The notes beneath the pieces are model-generated. The model was not told the DNA's origin and did no database searches. It was given only the letters and a program-made list of their open reading frames with translations. DNA of 64,000 nt from Actinoplanes sp. NBC_00393 (GTDB lineage Bacteria; Actinomycetota; Actinomycetes; Mycobacteriales; Micromonosporaceae): positions 4,244,501 through 4,308,500 of the forward strand of contig NZ_CP107942.1 in assembly GCF_036053395.1 (NCBI RefSeq), written 5' to 3'. Below are positions 51,152 through 61,619 of this stretch, in pieces. Position 1 is the first letter of the stretch. Every line of letters begins with the position of its first letter. The translations under genes were made by a program, and so were the position numbers.

Positions 51152-51553
51152 CTAAGCGATGCTCGCGAGCGCCTCCATCAGCGGCAGCGGATTGATGTAG
51201 TCGCGGCAGGACACGATCCGCCCGTCGCGGACCCGGAACACGGCGATGACCGCCTGCTCGAAAGGCGCGCCGGTCGCGACGACGGTGCCGTGCGATTCGT
51301 ACTCGACGATGACCACCTCCGGGTCGGTGGTCTCGTGCATCACCACGTTGCGGTGCTCACCCAGCCGGATGAGTCCGTCAGCGGTCGCAGCCAGGTGCCG
51401 CCGGATCTCGTCCCGGCCTTGCACTCGCGCCGGCACACCGGGCGGCCGATACGGCCATTCCAGGTATCCGTCGGGCGCCATCAATGCGGCGAACGTTTCG
51501 ATGTCCTGCTCGCGGGCGGCTCCGAGCAGTTGTTCGACGATCTCGCGGGCCAT
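51152..51553 (-). CDS. SnoaL/NTF2-like protein
   Basis: A 133-residue NTF2-fold protein of the SnoaL-like type: VEQLLGAAREQDIETFAALM at the start, YLEWPYRPPGVPARVQGRDE, then IVEYESHGTVVATGAPFEQA and a last strand VFRVRDGRIVSCRDYINPLP. Members act as isomerases, hydratases or ligand binders. ATG at 51551-51553. It is divergent from the TetR gene and is the obvious regulated partner. Confidence 0.87.
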   Translation of the reverse strand: MAREIVEQLLGAAREQDIETFAALMAPDGYLEWPYRPPGVPARVQGRDEIRRHLAATADGLIRLGEHRNVVMHETTDPEVVIVEYESHGTVVATGAPFEQAVIAVFRVRDGRIVSCRDYINPLPLMEALASIA

Positions 51554-51598
51554 GGCTTCGCCTCTCGTTGAACGCGTGTTGATTGAACGACCGTAGAA

Positions 51599-51613
51599 CG
51601 AACGGCCGGTTCG
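51599..51613. promoter_or_regulatory. Candidate TetR operator
   Basis: The 83-base gap between the divergent SnoaL and TetR genes contains an inverted repeat, CGAAC at 51599-51603 and GTTCG at 51609-51613, around GGCCG. Related GAACG and GGTC half-sites lie on both sides. This is the expected place for an autoregulatory TetR operator. Confidence 0.45.
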
Positions 51614-51636
51614 GTCAACGGCCGTAGAATCGCCGG

Positions 51637-52194
51637 GTGACCCGGGCCGAGCAACGCCGCCGCACCGAGGAGAAGATCCTCGCCGCGGCCCGCCAGATGT
51701 TCGCCGACCTCGGCTACGACCGCACCACGATCCGCGCGGTCGCCCGGGTCGCCGGCGTCGACGCCGGCCTGGTCATGCACTATTTCGGCAGCAAGGACGA
51801 GCTGTTCGCCCGCTCCACCGAACTGTCCACCGACGAGATGTCCGGCGAGACGCTGCTCGCCTCGCTCGCCAACCGCCTGCAGGACGAGCCGACCGCCTCG
51901 CTCGCCGTTCTGCGCTCCATGCTCACCAACCCGGACGCCGCGCAGCGTTACCGGGCTGCGGCCGGGCCCGAGCTGGACCGGATCGCCGCCGCGATTCCCG
52001 CCGCCGACGCCGACCTGCGCGCCGCCCTGCTCAGCGCCATCGTCCACGGCGTGATCATCGAGCGCTACCTGCTGCGTCTCGGCCCGCTCGCCGACGCCGC
52101 GCCCGGCGACATCGTCGATCTGCTGCGCCCGTGCTTCGAGATGCTGGCCGGCTCGACGGAAAACCGGGCGACCGACGCCGGGCCGCCACTGTAG
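51637..52194 (+). CDS. TetR-family transcriptional repressor
   Basis: A 185-residue TetR regulator. The helix-turn-helix TIRAVARVAGVDAGLVMHYF followed by GSKDELF lies near residues 31-57, preceded by the usual EKILAAARQMFADLGYDRTT. The C-terminal ligand domain is helical (ERYLLRLGPLADAAPGDIVD). GTG at 51637. It likely represses itself and the divergent SnoaL gene. It ends 97 bases before ileS. Confidence 0.93.
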   Translation: MTRAEQRRRTEEKILAAARQMFADLGYDRTTIRAVARVAGVDAGLVMHYFGSKDELFARSTELSTDEMSGETLLASLANRLQDEPTASLAVLRSMLTNPDAAQRYRAAAGPELDRIAAAIPAADADLRAALLSAIVHGVIIERYLLRLGPLADAAPGDIVDLLRPCFEMLAGSTENRATDAGPPL

Positions 52195-52233
52195 GCTCTG
52201 CGGGGCGCGAGCCTCGTCCCTCCGTTGGAGAGC

Positions 52234-52252
52234 GACGCCGGAGGACGGCGTC
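52234..52252 (+). promoter_or_regulatory. Hairpin in the ileS leader
   Basis: GACGCCG (52234-52240) pairs with CGGCGTC (52246-52252) around the loop GAGGA, 40 bases before the ileS start. GAGCGACG-like units repeat on both sides. The leader begins with a stretch (GCGAGCCTCGTCCCTCCG, 52207-52224) like the end of actinobacterial T-boxes, but the conserved TGGNACCGCG is missing and the TetR gene occupies the place of the specifier stem. Some leader control is possible; a T-box is not supported. Confidence 0.35.
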
Positions 52253-52291
52253 GTTGAGCGACGTTTTGAGCGAAGCCCGACGGAGGATGCG

Positions 52292-55411
<3,120 letters not shown>

Positions 55412-55454
55412 TCGGGATAATCCACACCGCATTATTTGCTGGTAGACAAGTATC

Positions 55455-55793
55455 GTGCTCGACAGACACTTCGCCATCGCCACAGACCCGGTGCGCGTCG
55501 GCGACGACGAGGTGACGACATCGCGGATCCGGCTCGCCGGAGACCTCGACATAGCCACCCGCGACGACTTGCGCGCCGCCCTGCTCGCCGTCATCGAGGC
55601 CGGCGAGTGCGCCCGCCTGCTGGTGGACCTCCGGCAGGTGCGCTTCATCGACTCGGAGGCGCTGAGCGCCCTCATCGAGGGCTACCTCGCCGCCGAAAAG
55701 GCCGGCATCGCCTTCCACCTCGTCGAGGCGCGCGGCATCGTGGAACGGGTCCTCACGGTGGTCGGCCTCGACCACCTGTGCGGCCCCACCTGA
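55455..55793 (+). CDS. STAS-domain anti-anti-sigma factor
   Basis: A 112-residue STAS protein, the second in the window. The phosphoacceptor Ser is in VRFIDSEALSALIEG near residue 64, and the opening strands (SRIRLAGDLDIATRDDLRAA) fit SpoIIAA/RsbV. GTG at 55455 has no strong ribosome site. No anti-sigma kinase or sigma factor is nearby, so its partner cannot be named. Confidence 0.88.
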   Translation: MLDRHFAIATDPVRVGDDEVTTSRIRLAGDLDIATRDDLRAALLAVIEAGECARLLVDLRQVRFIDSEALSALIEGYLAAEKAGIAFHLVEARGIVERVLTVVGLDHLCGPT

Positions 55794-55807
55794 AGCCGCA
55801 TGCCCGA

Positions 55808-55861
55808 CCGAGGCCGCAAGCCCGGCCGAGGCCGCAAGCCCGGCCGAGGCCGCAAGCCCGG
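55808..55861. repeat. Three 18-bp tandem repeats
   Basis: CCGAGGCCGCAAGCCCGG is repeated three times without gaps (55808-55825, 55826-55843, 55844-55861). An ORF across it from 55800 would encode RGRKPG repeats, like AT-hook-style basic peptides, but the rest of that frame lacks coding character, so I treat the array as non-coding. Confidence 0.85.
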
Positions 55862-55915
55862 CCCGGTCAAGGACGCCGGCCGGTCCGGCGACAGCGCGAC
55901 CGGGCCGCCACCGGG

Positions 55916-56161
55916 TCACCGGTGGCGGCGCAAACCGTCCCATTCCCGGCGGGCGTCCAGCATCTGCCCGAGCGCCTCGTGCAGCTCGCGCAGCACCGCG
56001 ACGTCGACCGCAGTCCAGTCCCGCACCTTGACGTCGCGCCCGGGATCGATCGGCACCCCGCGCGCGAGCAACGTGGCGTAGGCGCGCACGAACCGCCGGG
56101 CCGCAGCCACATACCGGCTACGAGCCAACGGCGCCTGCCGCTCCGGCCGCGTGTTCCCCAC
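55916..56161 (-). CDS. Small helical protein of unknown function
   Basis: An 81-residue protein with good codon bias: SRYVAAARRFVRAYATLLAR, GVPIDPGRDVKVRDWTAVDV, then AVLRELHEALGQMLDARREW. It is basic at the N-terminus and helical throughout. No family recognised. GTG at 56159-56161 is used. The stop at 55916 lies 54 bases from the 18-bp repeats and faces the STAS gene. Confidence 0.65.
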   Translation of the reverse strand: MGNTRPERQAPLARSRYVAAARRFVRAYATLLARGVPIDPGRDVKVRDWTAVDVAVLRELHEALGQMLDARREWDGLRRHR

Positions 56162-56213
56162 CGCGTCATCGTACGCATGTTCGGATCTTGGCCTCCGACC
56201 AGCACACCTGCAG

Positions 56214-57341
56214 TCAGGTAGGGGCCCGATGCGTGTCCCACAGGAGGCTTGTCACGACCTGACGGTCCATTCGCGTGATCTCAGCCGTCTGCTGAATGCT
56301 GAAGGACATGACGCAGCACAGAAAGTAGACCGCTTTCCCCTCGGTCGACCAGCTTGCCACCGACGGCGCTTTCTCGATCTCTCCCATGATCGAGGCCGGA
56401 TCCTCAAACGCCTCTCGCCACACCGGGACGATCTCCCGCAGCGCGAAATGTGCGACCGCTCGATACTGGTCTGTGCGGGTGGGCACCATGCGCGGCCCGA
56501 ATTTCGCCAGAAACTTGTCCACCACTGGCCCAGCCCTGCGTCCGGGTGGCATGCGCTTCGCGAGATAGCCCTCCAGATATCCGCGAAGTGCTCTGACCCG
56601 CGCCTCATCTACTCGGAACTCGTAGCCGTCGGGACCGCGGGTCACCGAGTTCCGCACCACATGATCGCGCCACTTGGCCGGCCACGCCGTGGTCCGAGAC
56701 CACCTGATCCCTTCGAACGGAACCCCGCGCAGATCAACAGCACCGAGATCTTTCCCGGAGAAGTCGGCCAGCAACGTCTCGAATTCGGTGAACCCGGCGT
56801 GGACCGACCGCAGACCCAACCTCCCGGCCAGCTCCCGCACGCCCCTGATCCGCGGCATGGTTTCCGAATCAAAGGCCAACGCGCCATCGATCTCCGCCCG
56901 CAGTTGGATCATGGCCGGAGCTGCCCGGCCGGGCCCGCCGCAGCGTGCCATCGCCGCGTCCACATCGCGGCGCGCGATCAGAAACATGCACGCGAAAGTA
57001 GACATGCATTCGCAGACCGGCGCTGCGGCGAGAGCCGGCACGGCGGCGTGAGTGCGAAGCTCGACCAGTTCAGCCACCCGGCGCGACGCCACCCGATCCA
57101 GGATCTCCCGGAATCCACCCGAGCCGGCCCGGAGAACCGGCAGCCTACGCATGATCGGTCCGCGTGCCGACTGCCGCAGGAGATCGCCGATCCGGCCCAC
57201 CAGTTCGTCATCGCAGTGCTCACGATGGTGGTAGGCGCCGGCCGCGATCAGCTTCCGCGCCGCCTGCTGGGCCGTCTGGTACGGCACGCCGAGGCGTTCG
57301 GCCACGGTTGCGATGCGCTTCCGGCGGCTGCTATTGCTCAT
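56214..57341 (-). CDS. HTH-like protein with a pentapeptide-type segment, unknown function
   Basis: A 375-residue protein with less biased codons than its neighbours. The start SSRRKRIATVAERLGVPYQT followed by AQQAARKLI looks like a helix-turn-helix. Near residues 225-255 come LADFSGKDLGAVDLRGVPFE and GIRWSRTTAWP, resembling the DLxGxxLxGIRWSxTTRWP ending of many actinobacterial proteins (from memory). The C-terminal 100 residues are basic and aromatic with FLCCVMSFSIQQTAEITRMD. ATG at 57339-57341 overlaps the end of a small membrane ORF. It could be a recent arrival. No function can be assigned. Confidence 0.7.
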   Translation of the reverse strand: MSNSSRRKRIATVAERLGVPYQTAQQAARKLIAAGAYHHREHCDDELVGRIGDLLRQSARGPIMRRLPVLRAGSGGFREILDRVASRRVAELVELRTHAAVPALAAAPVCECMSTFACMFLIARRDVDAAMARCGGPGRAAPAMIQLRAEIDGALAFDSETMPRIRGVRELAGRLGLRSVHAGFTEFETLLADFSGKDLGAVDLRGVPFEGIRWSRTTAWPAKWRDHVVRNSVTRGPDGYEFRVDEARVRALRGYLEGYLAKRMPPGRRAGPVVDKFLAKFGPRMVPTRTDQYRAVAHFALREIVPVWREAFEDPASIMGEIEKAPSVASWSTEGKAVYFLCCVMSFSIQQTAEITRMDRQVVTSLLWDTHRAPT

Positions 57342-57600
57342 CGCTGCCGTCCGCTGTCTTCCCCAAGGCGGACCGGCTCCACTCGATGAGCCGATCCAGC
57401 ACGTCGTTGGCGAACATCCCGTAACGATGCGGGCTGATGAGCCCGCCGATCGCGACGATCGGCACCAGCGCGACCGCCACGACGACGATGACGACATGCG
57501 GAATCAGAATGCCCAGCGGACGGCCGCAAGACCCTTCGACCGCGCAACGGATCAGGTCCGGGTGATCCTGCGGTAAGGCTCTCGTGGAGCCGCGAGAAAG
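57331..57600 (-). CDS. Possible small membrane protein, start unresolved
   Basis: This open frame ends with TAG at 57331-57333 inside the start of the HTH-like gene. It contains one strong membrane helix (PHVVIVVVAVALVPIVAIGG) followed by ISPHRYGMFANDVLDRLIEW and a charged tail. No ATG or TTG precedes the helix; the first GTG lies within it. Either translation begins at a rare codon or the 5' end has been altered. The overlap with the next gene suggests a two-gene unit. Confidence 0.35.
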   Translation of the reverse strand, partial: LSRGSTRALPQDHPDLIRCAVEGSCGRPLGILIPHVVIVVVAVALVPIVAIGGLISPHRYGMFANDVLDRLIEWSRSALGKTADGSDEQ

Positions 57601-57633
57601 CTAACAACCCAGCGGCCCGGCACGCAACGAAAG

Positions 57634-58140
57634 TCACCCGTGGCGCGCGTGTCGGTGCCGACGGAAGGTGAACCGGGTGGCGTCGCGGGGGAACTCGGTC
57701 CAGGCCAGCACCCGGGACGGGGTCAGCAGCCACAGCTCGGCGGTGTAGGCCTCGGGTGGGGCCGCGTAGCCGTACTTCGTCTTGGACAGCGCGGCCAACT
57801 CGCGCGCCTGCGAGGCGGTCGGCGTGGTCAGGCCCGCGGTGCCCTCCACGATGACGGCCCGGGCGCCGTCCTCCACGTGGGCCGCGGCGGCGCCGTCGGC
57901 GAGCAGGTTGCGGTGGTGGACGGTGGCCGTGCTGCCGCCGAACCACAGCGCGTCATCGACCCACAGGCCGTCGGTGGGCACGATGTGCGGGCGGCCGTCC
58001 GGCCGGACCGTCGCCAGCCAGTAGCGGGGCGCCGAGGCCAACCGGGCGGACACGTCCGCCCAGGCCAGCAGCCGGTCCGGCGGGCGGCCGTAGTCGTCCG
58101 GCAGAGTCATCGGTACGGCCACCGGCGGCGATGCGGTCAT
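57634..58140 (-). CDS. Pyridoxamine-5'-phosphate-oxidase-fold protein
   Basis: A 168-residue flavin-reductase/PNPOx-like protein with the split-barrel fold: YWLATVRPDGRPHIVPTDGL, ALWFGGSTATVHHRNLLADG, then AAAHVEDGARAVIVEGTAGL. Actinomycete members often bind F420 or FMN. ATG at 58138-58140 comes three bases after the stop of the PP2C-like gene, so they are cotranscribed. The 290 bases upstream of its stop side (57342-57633) carry only the uncertain small membrane ORF. Confidence 0.88.
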   Translation of the reverse strand: MTASPPVAVPMTLPDDYGRPPDRLLAWADVSARLASAPRYWLATVRPDGRPHIVPTDGLWVDDALWFGGSTATVHHRNLLADGAAAAHVEDGARAVIVEGTAGLTTPTASQARELAALSKTKYGYAAPPEAYTAELWLLTPSRVLAWTEFPRDATRFTFRRHRHARHG

Positions 58141-58143
58141 GGG

Positions 58144-59400
58144 TCATGCTCCCACGGCCAGTCGCCGCGCGTATTCGTCGTCGGGCGCGATATCGTCGAC
58201 CGCCTGACGGGCAGCGTCCTGCTCGCCGCGGGCCCGCAGCAGGCGGATCAGCAGGTAGAGCGCGGTCCGGTCACCGGAAGCAGCGCGGGCTCGCAGGTCG
58301 TCGGCGCGGCCTTCCTCGTGCAGTTGCCGGTCGAGGCGCCGGCGTGCCCGGGCGTCATTGGTCGCCAGCGCGGCGAGTTCGTCGAGTCGCCCAGCGCGGG
58401 CCAGCGCGTCCAGATATCCGTAGTAGGCCTGGTGAAGTGTGCCGTCCAGGTCGTCCACGACCTCGGGGAACCGGGCGCCGGTGACCGACGCGAACAGATC
58501 GACCGCAGCCGCGTAGTCGCCTCGCTCTCTGGCCCGGTCGGCGGCGGCGAGGATGGAGAACGGCGGCTGCAGGCGGTGATCCAGCTCGGAGATCTTGATC
58601 AGCGCCGCGGCCTTGTCGTCGTGGACCTTGCTGCGGGGCCAGCGCGACCGGTCGGAGTCGGTCTCCTCGACGCCGTGCACGTGGTCGGCGAGTGCCTGCA
58701 CACCTTCGGCCGCGACCAGTTCGAAGATGCCGTACCAGTGCGGGAACCCGTTGACCGCGTAACGGTCGACGACGTCGGCCACCCCGTCGGTCATCAGCAG
58801 GACGGCGTCGACCTCAGCACGCGGCCAGCTGCGCACGACGGCTTCGTGGGCGGCAGCCGGGTCGGCCTCGGCGATCCAGTACCCGCCGGGGCGGTTGCGC
58901 AGCGCACGCTGGGCGGCCTGCAGCTCGATCATGAGCCGGGTGAGCTCGTCCCCGGTCGGGCATCGCGCCTGGAGGGCGGCACGCTGTGAGGCCGCGATCG
59001 GGTCGAGGCGGTCGTCGTAGACGCGATGGGCGCGCTGGTCGCGGGTGTAGACGATCGCGGTGGAGTCGCCGAGCGTCAGTACCTCGATCGTCTCCTCGGT
59101 CCAGCGGCAGATCAGCACGGTCGACGACGGGGCGTCACCAGGCATGAGCTGCGTGCGGGCGACGACGGCCCGGATGGCGTCGGCGAGGTGCGCGGTCAGG
59201 GGCAGGTCGTCCGGGCGTCGCAGGCATCGGGCGAGCTCGGCGGCGAGCTGATCGGCATACCAGCCGCCGTCCCGTTCCTCCGGGACCCACGACGAGGCGC
59301 CGTCGAGCACGATCACGGCGTCGTCCAGGACGACGATGCGGTCCTGGGTCGGAGTGCCGGCCGAGCCGGACCGGTGGCCGGTCTCGATGCGTACGGTCAC
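58144..59400 (-). CDS. PP2C-like phosphatase with TPR-like C-terminus
   Basis: A 418-residue protein. Residues 1-250 follow the PP2C fold: RIVVLDDAVIVLDGASSWVP with the metal-binding Asp-Gly, TVLICRWTEETIEVLTLGDS, and AVLLMTDGVADVVDRYAVNG with a further Asp. Residues 285-418 are helical repeats (AAADRARERGDYAAAVDLFA, HQAYYGYLDALARAGRLDEL, TALYLLIRLLRARGEQDAAR). GTG at 59398-59400 after AAGGAGAG is chosen; an in-frame ATG further up would overlap the divergent small gene. It leads an operon with the PPOX protein. Confidence 0.8.
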   Translation of the reverse strand: MTVRIETGHRSGSAGTPTQDRIVVLDDAVIVLDGASSWVPEERDGGWYADQLAAELARCLRRPDDLPLTAHLADAIRAVVARTQLMPGDAPSSTVLICRWTEETIEVLTLGDSTAIVYTRDQRAHRVYDDRLDPIAASQRAALQARCPTGDELTRLMIELQAAQRALRNRPGGYWIAEADPAAAHEAVVRSWPRAEVDAVLLMTDGVADVVDRYAVNGFPHWYGIFELVAAEGVQALADHVHGVEETDSDRSRWPRSKVHDDKAAALIKISELDHRLQPPFSILAAADRARERGDYAAAVDLFASVTGARFPEVVDDLDGTLHQAYYGYLDALARAGRLDELAALATNDARARRRLDRQLHEEGRADDLRARAASGDRTALYLLIRLLRARGEQDAARQAVDDIAPDDEYARRLAVGA

Positions 59401-59437
59401 TACTGGAAACTCTCCTTCGAGAATGAAACCCTGAGGC

Positions 59438-59593
59438 ATGACCACCAGTCGGAAGATCCCGCTCTCCTGCCGGCTCAACCTGCGTCATCAGTGGCGGACC
59501 CGCAGCACCGAGGACGGCAATCGGTGGAAGGCGTGCGCCCACTGCGACCGGATGAAGGAAACCACGAACATCGACGTCCACCTGTTCCACTGA
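59438..59593 (+). CDS. 51-aa Cys-rich peptide
   Basis: A small gene of 51 residues: MTTSRKIPLSCRLNLRHQWR, then TRSTEDGNRWKACAHCDRMK and a short tail. Cys-x(n)-His followed by CAHC suggests a small zinc ribbon. ATG at 59438 follows GAGG at good spacing. I recall similar short proteins in many actinomycetes. It is divergent from the PP2C-like gene and faces the P-loop kinase gene. Confidence 0.65.
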   Translation: MTTSRKIPLSCRLNLRHQWRTRSTEDGNRWKACAHCDRMKETTNIDVHLFH

Positions 59594-59599
59594 CGACCG

Positions 59600-60616
59600 T
59601 CACCATTCGACGCGGACGTCGCCGAATGAGAGGCGCTCCAGCTTCTCGGCCTGCGCGACCGCGTCTTCGTGCGCCGCGGCCAGCACGTCAGCGGGCTGCC
59701 CGCGCAGCTCGTCGCCGATGATCGGCGGGCCGTATCCGAGTCCGCGCTGCCGGATCCGCTCGCGCAGCTGATCCGGGCCCGCGTGCAGCCGGTAGACGGT
59801 GATGCGCGCCGCGGGCAGCGCGTCGCGGTAGAGCTTCAGCTGGTCCGGGTTCTCGATCCGGCCGACAACAACGAGTCGCTGTGCACCGTACGCCGAGAAG
59901 TTTGTATGGACAGCGGCCAGATTGGCCGCCTTGAGCCGATGATCGTGGCCGAAGCCGATCTGCTGGAGGTCGACGAATCCGGTGGTGTGGCCGTCCCGCC
60001 GGAACCGCTCGGCAAGCTCCCATCCGAACGTCGACTTGCCGACCGCGGGCGCCCCGCAGACAAAGATGATCTCCCCCGGCGTCGCAGCCGGTTGCGGCCA
60101 GTCGCCCGGCTGCCGGGACGGGCAGAACGGCCACCGCTCGCGGACCTCGGCGAGCACATCAGCCGCAGTGCGCCCGGTGGTGTCCAGGACGGGATACGGC
60201 AAGCCGCTGCGGTCGAGCACGACTCCCGCCCGCAGCGCGGCTTCGCGCTCTTCACCAGGGCGGGCCCGGTCCACCAGGCGCCGGCGGTGTTCAGGCTGGT
60301 CGCAGCGCAACCGCAGTACAGTGAGCTCAACCCCGGTCAGGTGCTCGGTATGGATGCCGCGGTGCGAGTCGATGTAGCCGGAGACGATCAGGCTGGTCGC
60401 GCCGGCCGCCGCGTAGTTGGCCGCCACCTGCCCGAGGATGCGCGCCTCGAGGATCGTGCGGCCGGGGTCGGACGGGATCTCCGGGTAGCACATGCCCAGC
60501 TGGTCGATGTCGACGTGAGCGGCGCCGGGCCGCTCGTTGAACAACTCCCACGCGATGGTGGACTTCCCGACGCCGGACGGGCCGCACAACCAGAGCACCG
60601 GAAAACGGTCAAGCAT
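59600..60616 (-). CDS. Tandem P-loop kinase-like protein
   Basis: A 338-residue protein with two complete nucleoside-kinase-like halves. Each begins with a P-loop: LWLCGPSGVGKSTIAWELF near residues 8-26 and IFVCGAPAVGKSTFGWELAE near 188-207. Each continues with a matching strand (HVDIDQLGMCYPE and FVDLQQIGFGHDH) and a late Arg-rich lid (CDQPEHRRRLVDRAR; PDQLRERIRQRG). Relatives include zeta-toxin and adenylylsulfate-kinase-like ATPases. ATG at 60614-60616 overlaps the stop of the DUF3800-like gene by eight bases. Substrate unknown. Confidence 0.82.
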   Translation of the reverse strand: MLDRFPVLWLCGPSGVGKSTIAWELFNERPGAAHVDIDQLGMCYPEIPSDPGRTILEARILGQVAANYAAAGATSLIVSGYIDSHRGIHTEHLTGVELTVLRLRCDQPEHRRRLVDRARPGEEREAALRAGVVLDRSGLPYPVLDTTGRTAADVLAEVRERWPFCPSRQPGDWPQPAATPGEIIFVCGAPAVGKSTFGWELAERFRRDGHTTGFVDLQQIGFGHDHRLKAANLAAVHTNFSAYGAQRLVVVGRIENPDQLKLYRDALPAARITVYRLHAGPDQLRERIRQRGLGYGPPIIGDELRGQPADVLAAAHEDAVAQAEKLERLSFGDVRVEW

Positions 60617-61619
60617 CGGGATCCCTCAGTGAGGTGGGCGAGATCAGGGGTTGCAGCAGGGCGTCGCCGATGATGCCCCGCGGCCGCCGGACGACGCCGG
60701 CGAGCAGGTCGGCGACCTGGACCCGCGGGTCGTCGCGGGAGTCGACCATCACCAGCCCGGCCAGCGGCGACACGCCCGCCGGACCGGTCAGTGCCTGTTT
60801 CAGGCGGGTCAGCCGGTCGGCGGTGAGCGCGCTCTGCTCGTCGTGGAAGACCAGCACCTGCCGCTGCCCGCCGCTCCAGAACAGCACGGTTTCGGCCAGC
60901 GCCGGCAGCAGCGGCTCCAGCGGGGGCGGAATCGTACGGTCGTCGCGGTCGAGCCTGGTCAGCACCGCCCACACCACGCCCGGATCGAGGGCGTCCAGGA
61001 CGGGCTCCCCCAGACCGTGCCGGGCCAGCGCGTCGCGGGCCTGGAAGAAGCGGTCCACACCGGGCTGAGCCGGCGGCCTGCGTTTGATCCGGACCAGGTC
61101 GACGAAGGCCGCCAGGAACTCGTCCCAGTCGTTTCCGGCCGCGCGCCCGGCCCGGTACAGCGCGAGGGCGGCCGGCCGGCGATCCAGCGCCAGCCGGGTG
61201 CCGGCCGCATACGACGGCTCACTCAGCAGCAGGTCGACGATCCGGGTGACCAGGAAGAACTCCTTGTCGACCAGATAGACCTGCGCCCGGCCGCGGAGCG
61301 CGGTCAGGAACCACTCCAGCGCCTCACCCGCGCGCGGCCGGCGCAGGAACTGCCCGGACTTCAGCTCGTGCGGCGAGAACCGGAAGCCGGACCGCAGCTC
61401 GGTGATCAACTCGACGGCCTCGGGCCCGCTCAGGTCGACGCTCGCGTGCGTGATCACCGGCGTGGCCGGATCGAGCAGATTGGAGCCGGAGAACCCCGAC
61501 TCGTCGCACGCGATCTCCACGACCGCGCCGGCCACCGCGCCCGTCGGCGGCAACCCACCCTGCAGCGGCGACCTCACCCGAGCATGGTCGCCCTCGGCAC
61601 GTTCATCGAACAACCGCAT
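60609..61619 (-). CDS. DUF3800-like (RNase H-fold) protein
   Basis: A 336-residue protein with the DUF3800 pattern: IACDESGFSGSNLLDPATPV near residue 36 with the acidic DES, THASVDLSGPEAVELI, VYLVDKEFFLVTRIVDLLLS, LVFHDEQSALTADRLTRLKQ and a final SRDDPRVQVADLLAGVVRR, whose Asp residues fit an RNase H-like active site. ATG at 61617-61619 overlaps the broken eamA end; later starts such as the GTG before GTG-GCC near residue 29 are possible. It forms a pair with the tandem kinase, an arrangement I do not recognise. Confidence 0.7.
   Translation of the reverse strand: MRLFDERAEGDHARVRSPLQGGLPPTGAVAGAVVEIACDESGFSGSNLLDPATPVITHASVDLSGPEAVELITELRSGFRFSPHELKSGQFLRRPRAGEALEWFLTALRGRAQVYLVDKEFFLVTRIVDLLLSEPSYAAGTRLALDRRPAALALYRAGRAAGNDWDEFLAAFVDLVRIKRRPPAQPGVDRFFQARDALARHGLGEPVLDALDPGVVWAVLTRLDRDDRTIPPPLEPLLPALAETVLFWSGGQRQVLVFHDEQSALTADRLTRLKQALTGPAGVSPLAGLVMVDSRDDPRVQVADLLAGVVRRPRGIIGDALLQPLISPTSLRDPDA

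Noticed and set aside
52195..52291. A complete T-box before ileS
   Set aside because: The TGGNACCGCG core is missing and the space for the specifier stem is taken by a TetR gene; kept only as a low-interest finding.
55800..56081. ORF encoding RGRKPG repeats
   Set aside because: Beyond the 18-bp repeats the frame has no coding bias and is antisense to a better-supported 81-residue gene.
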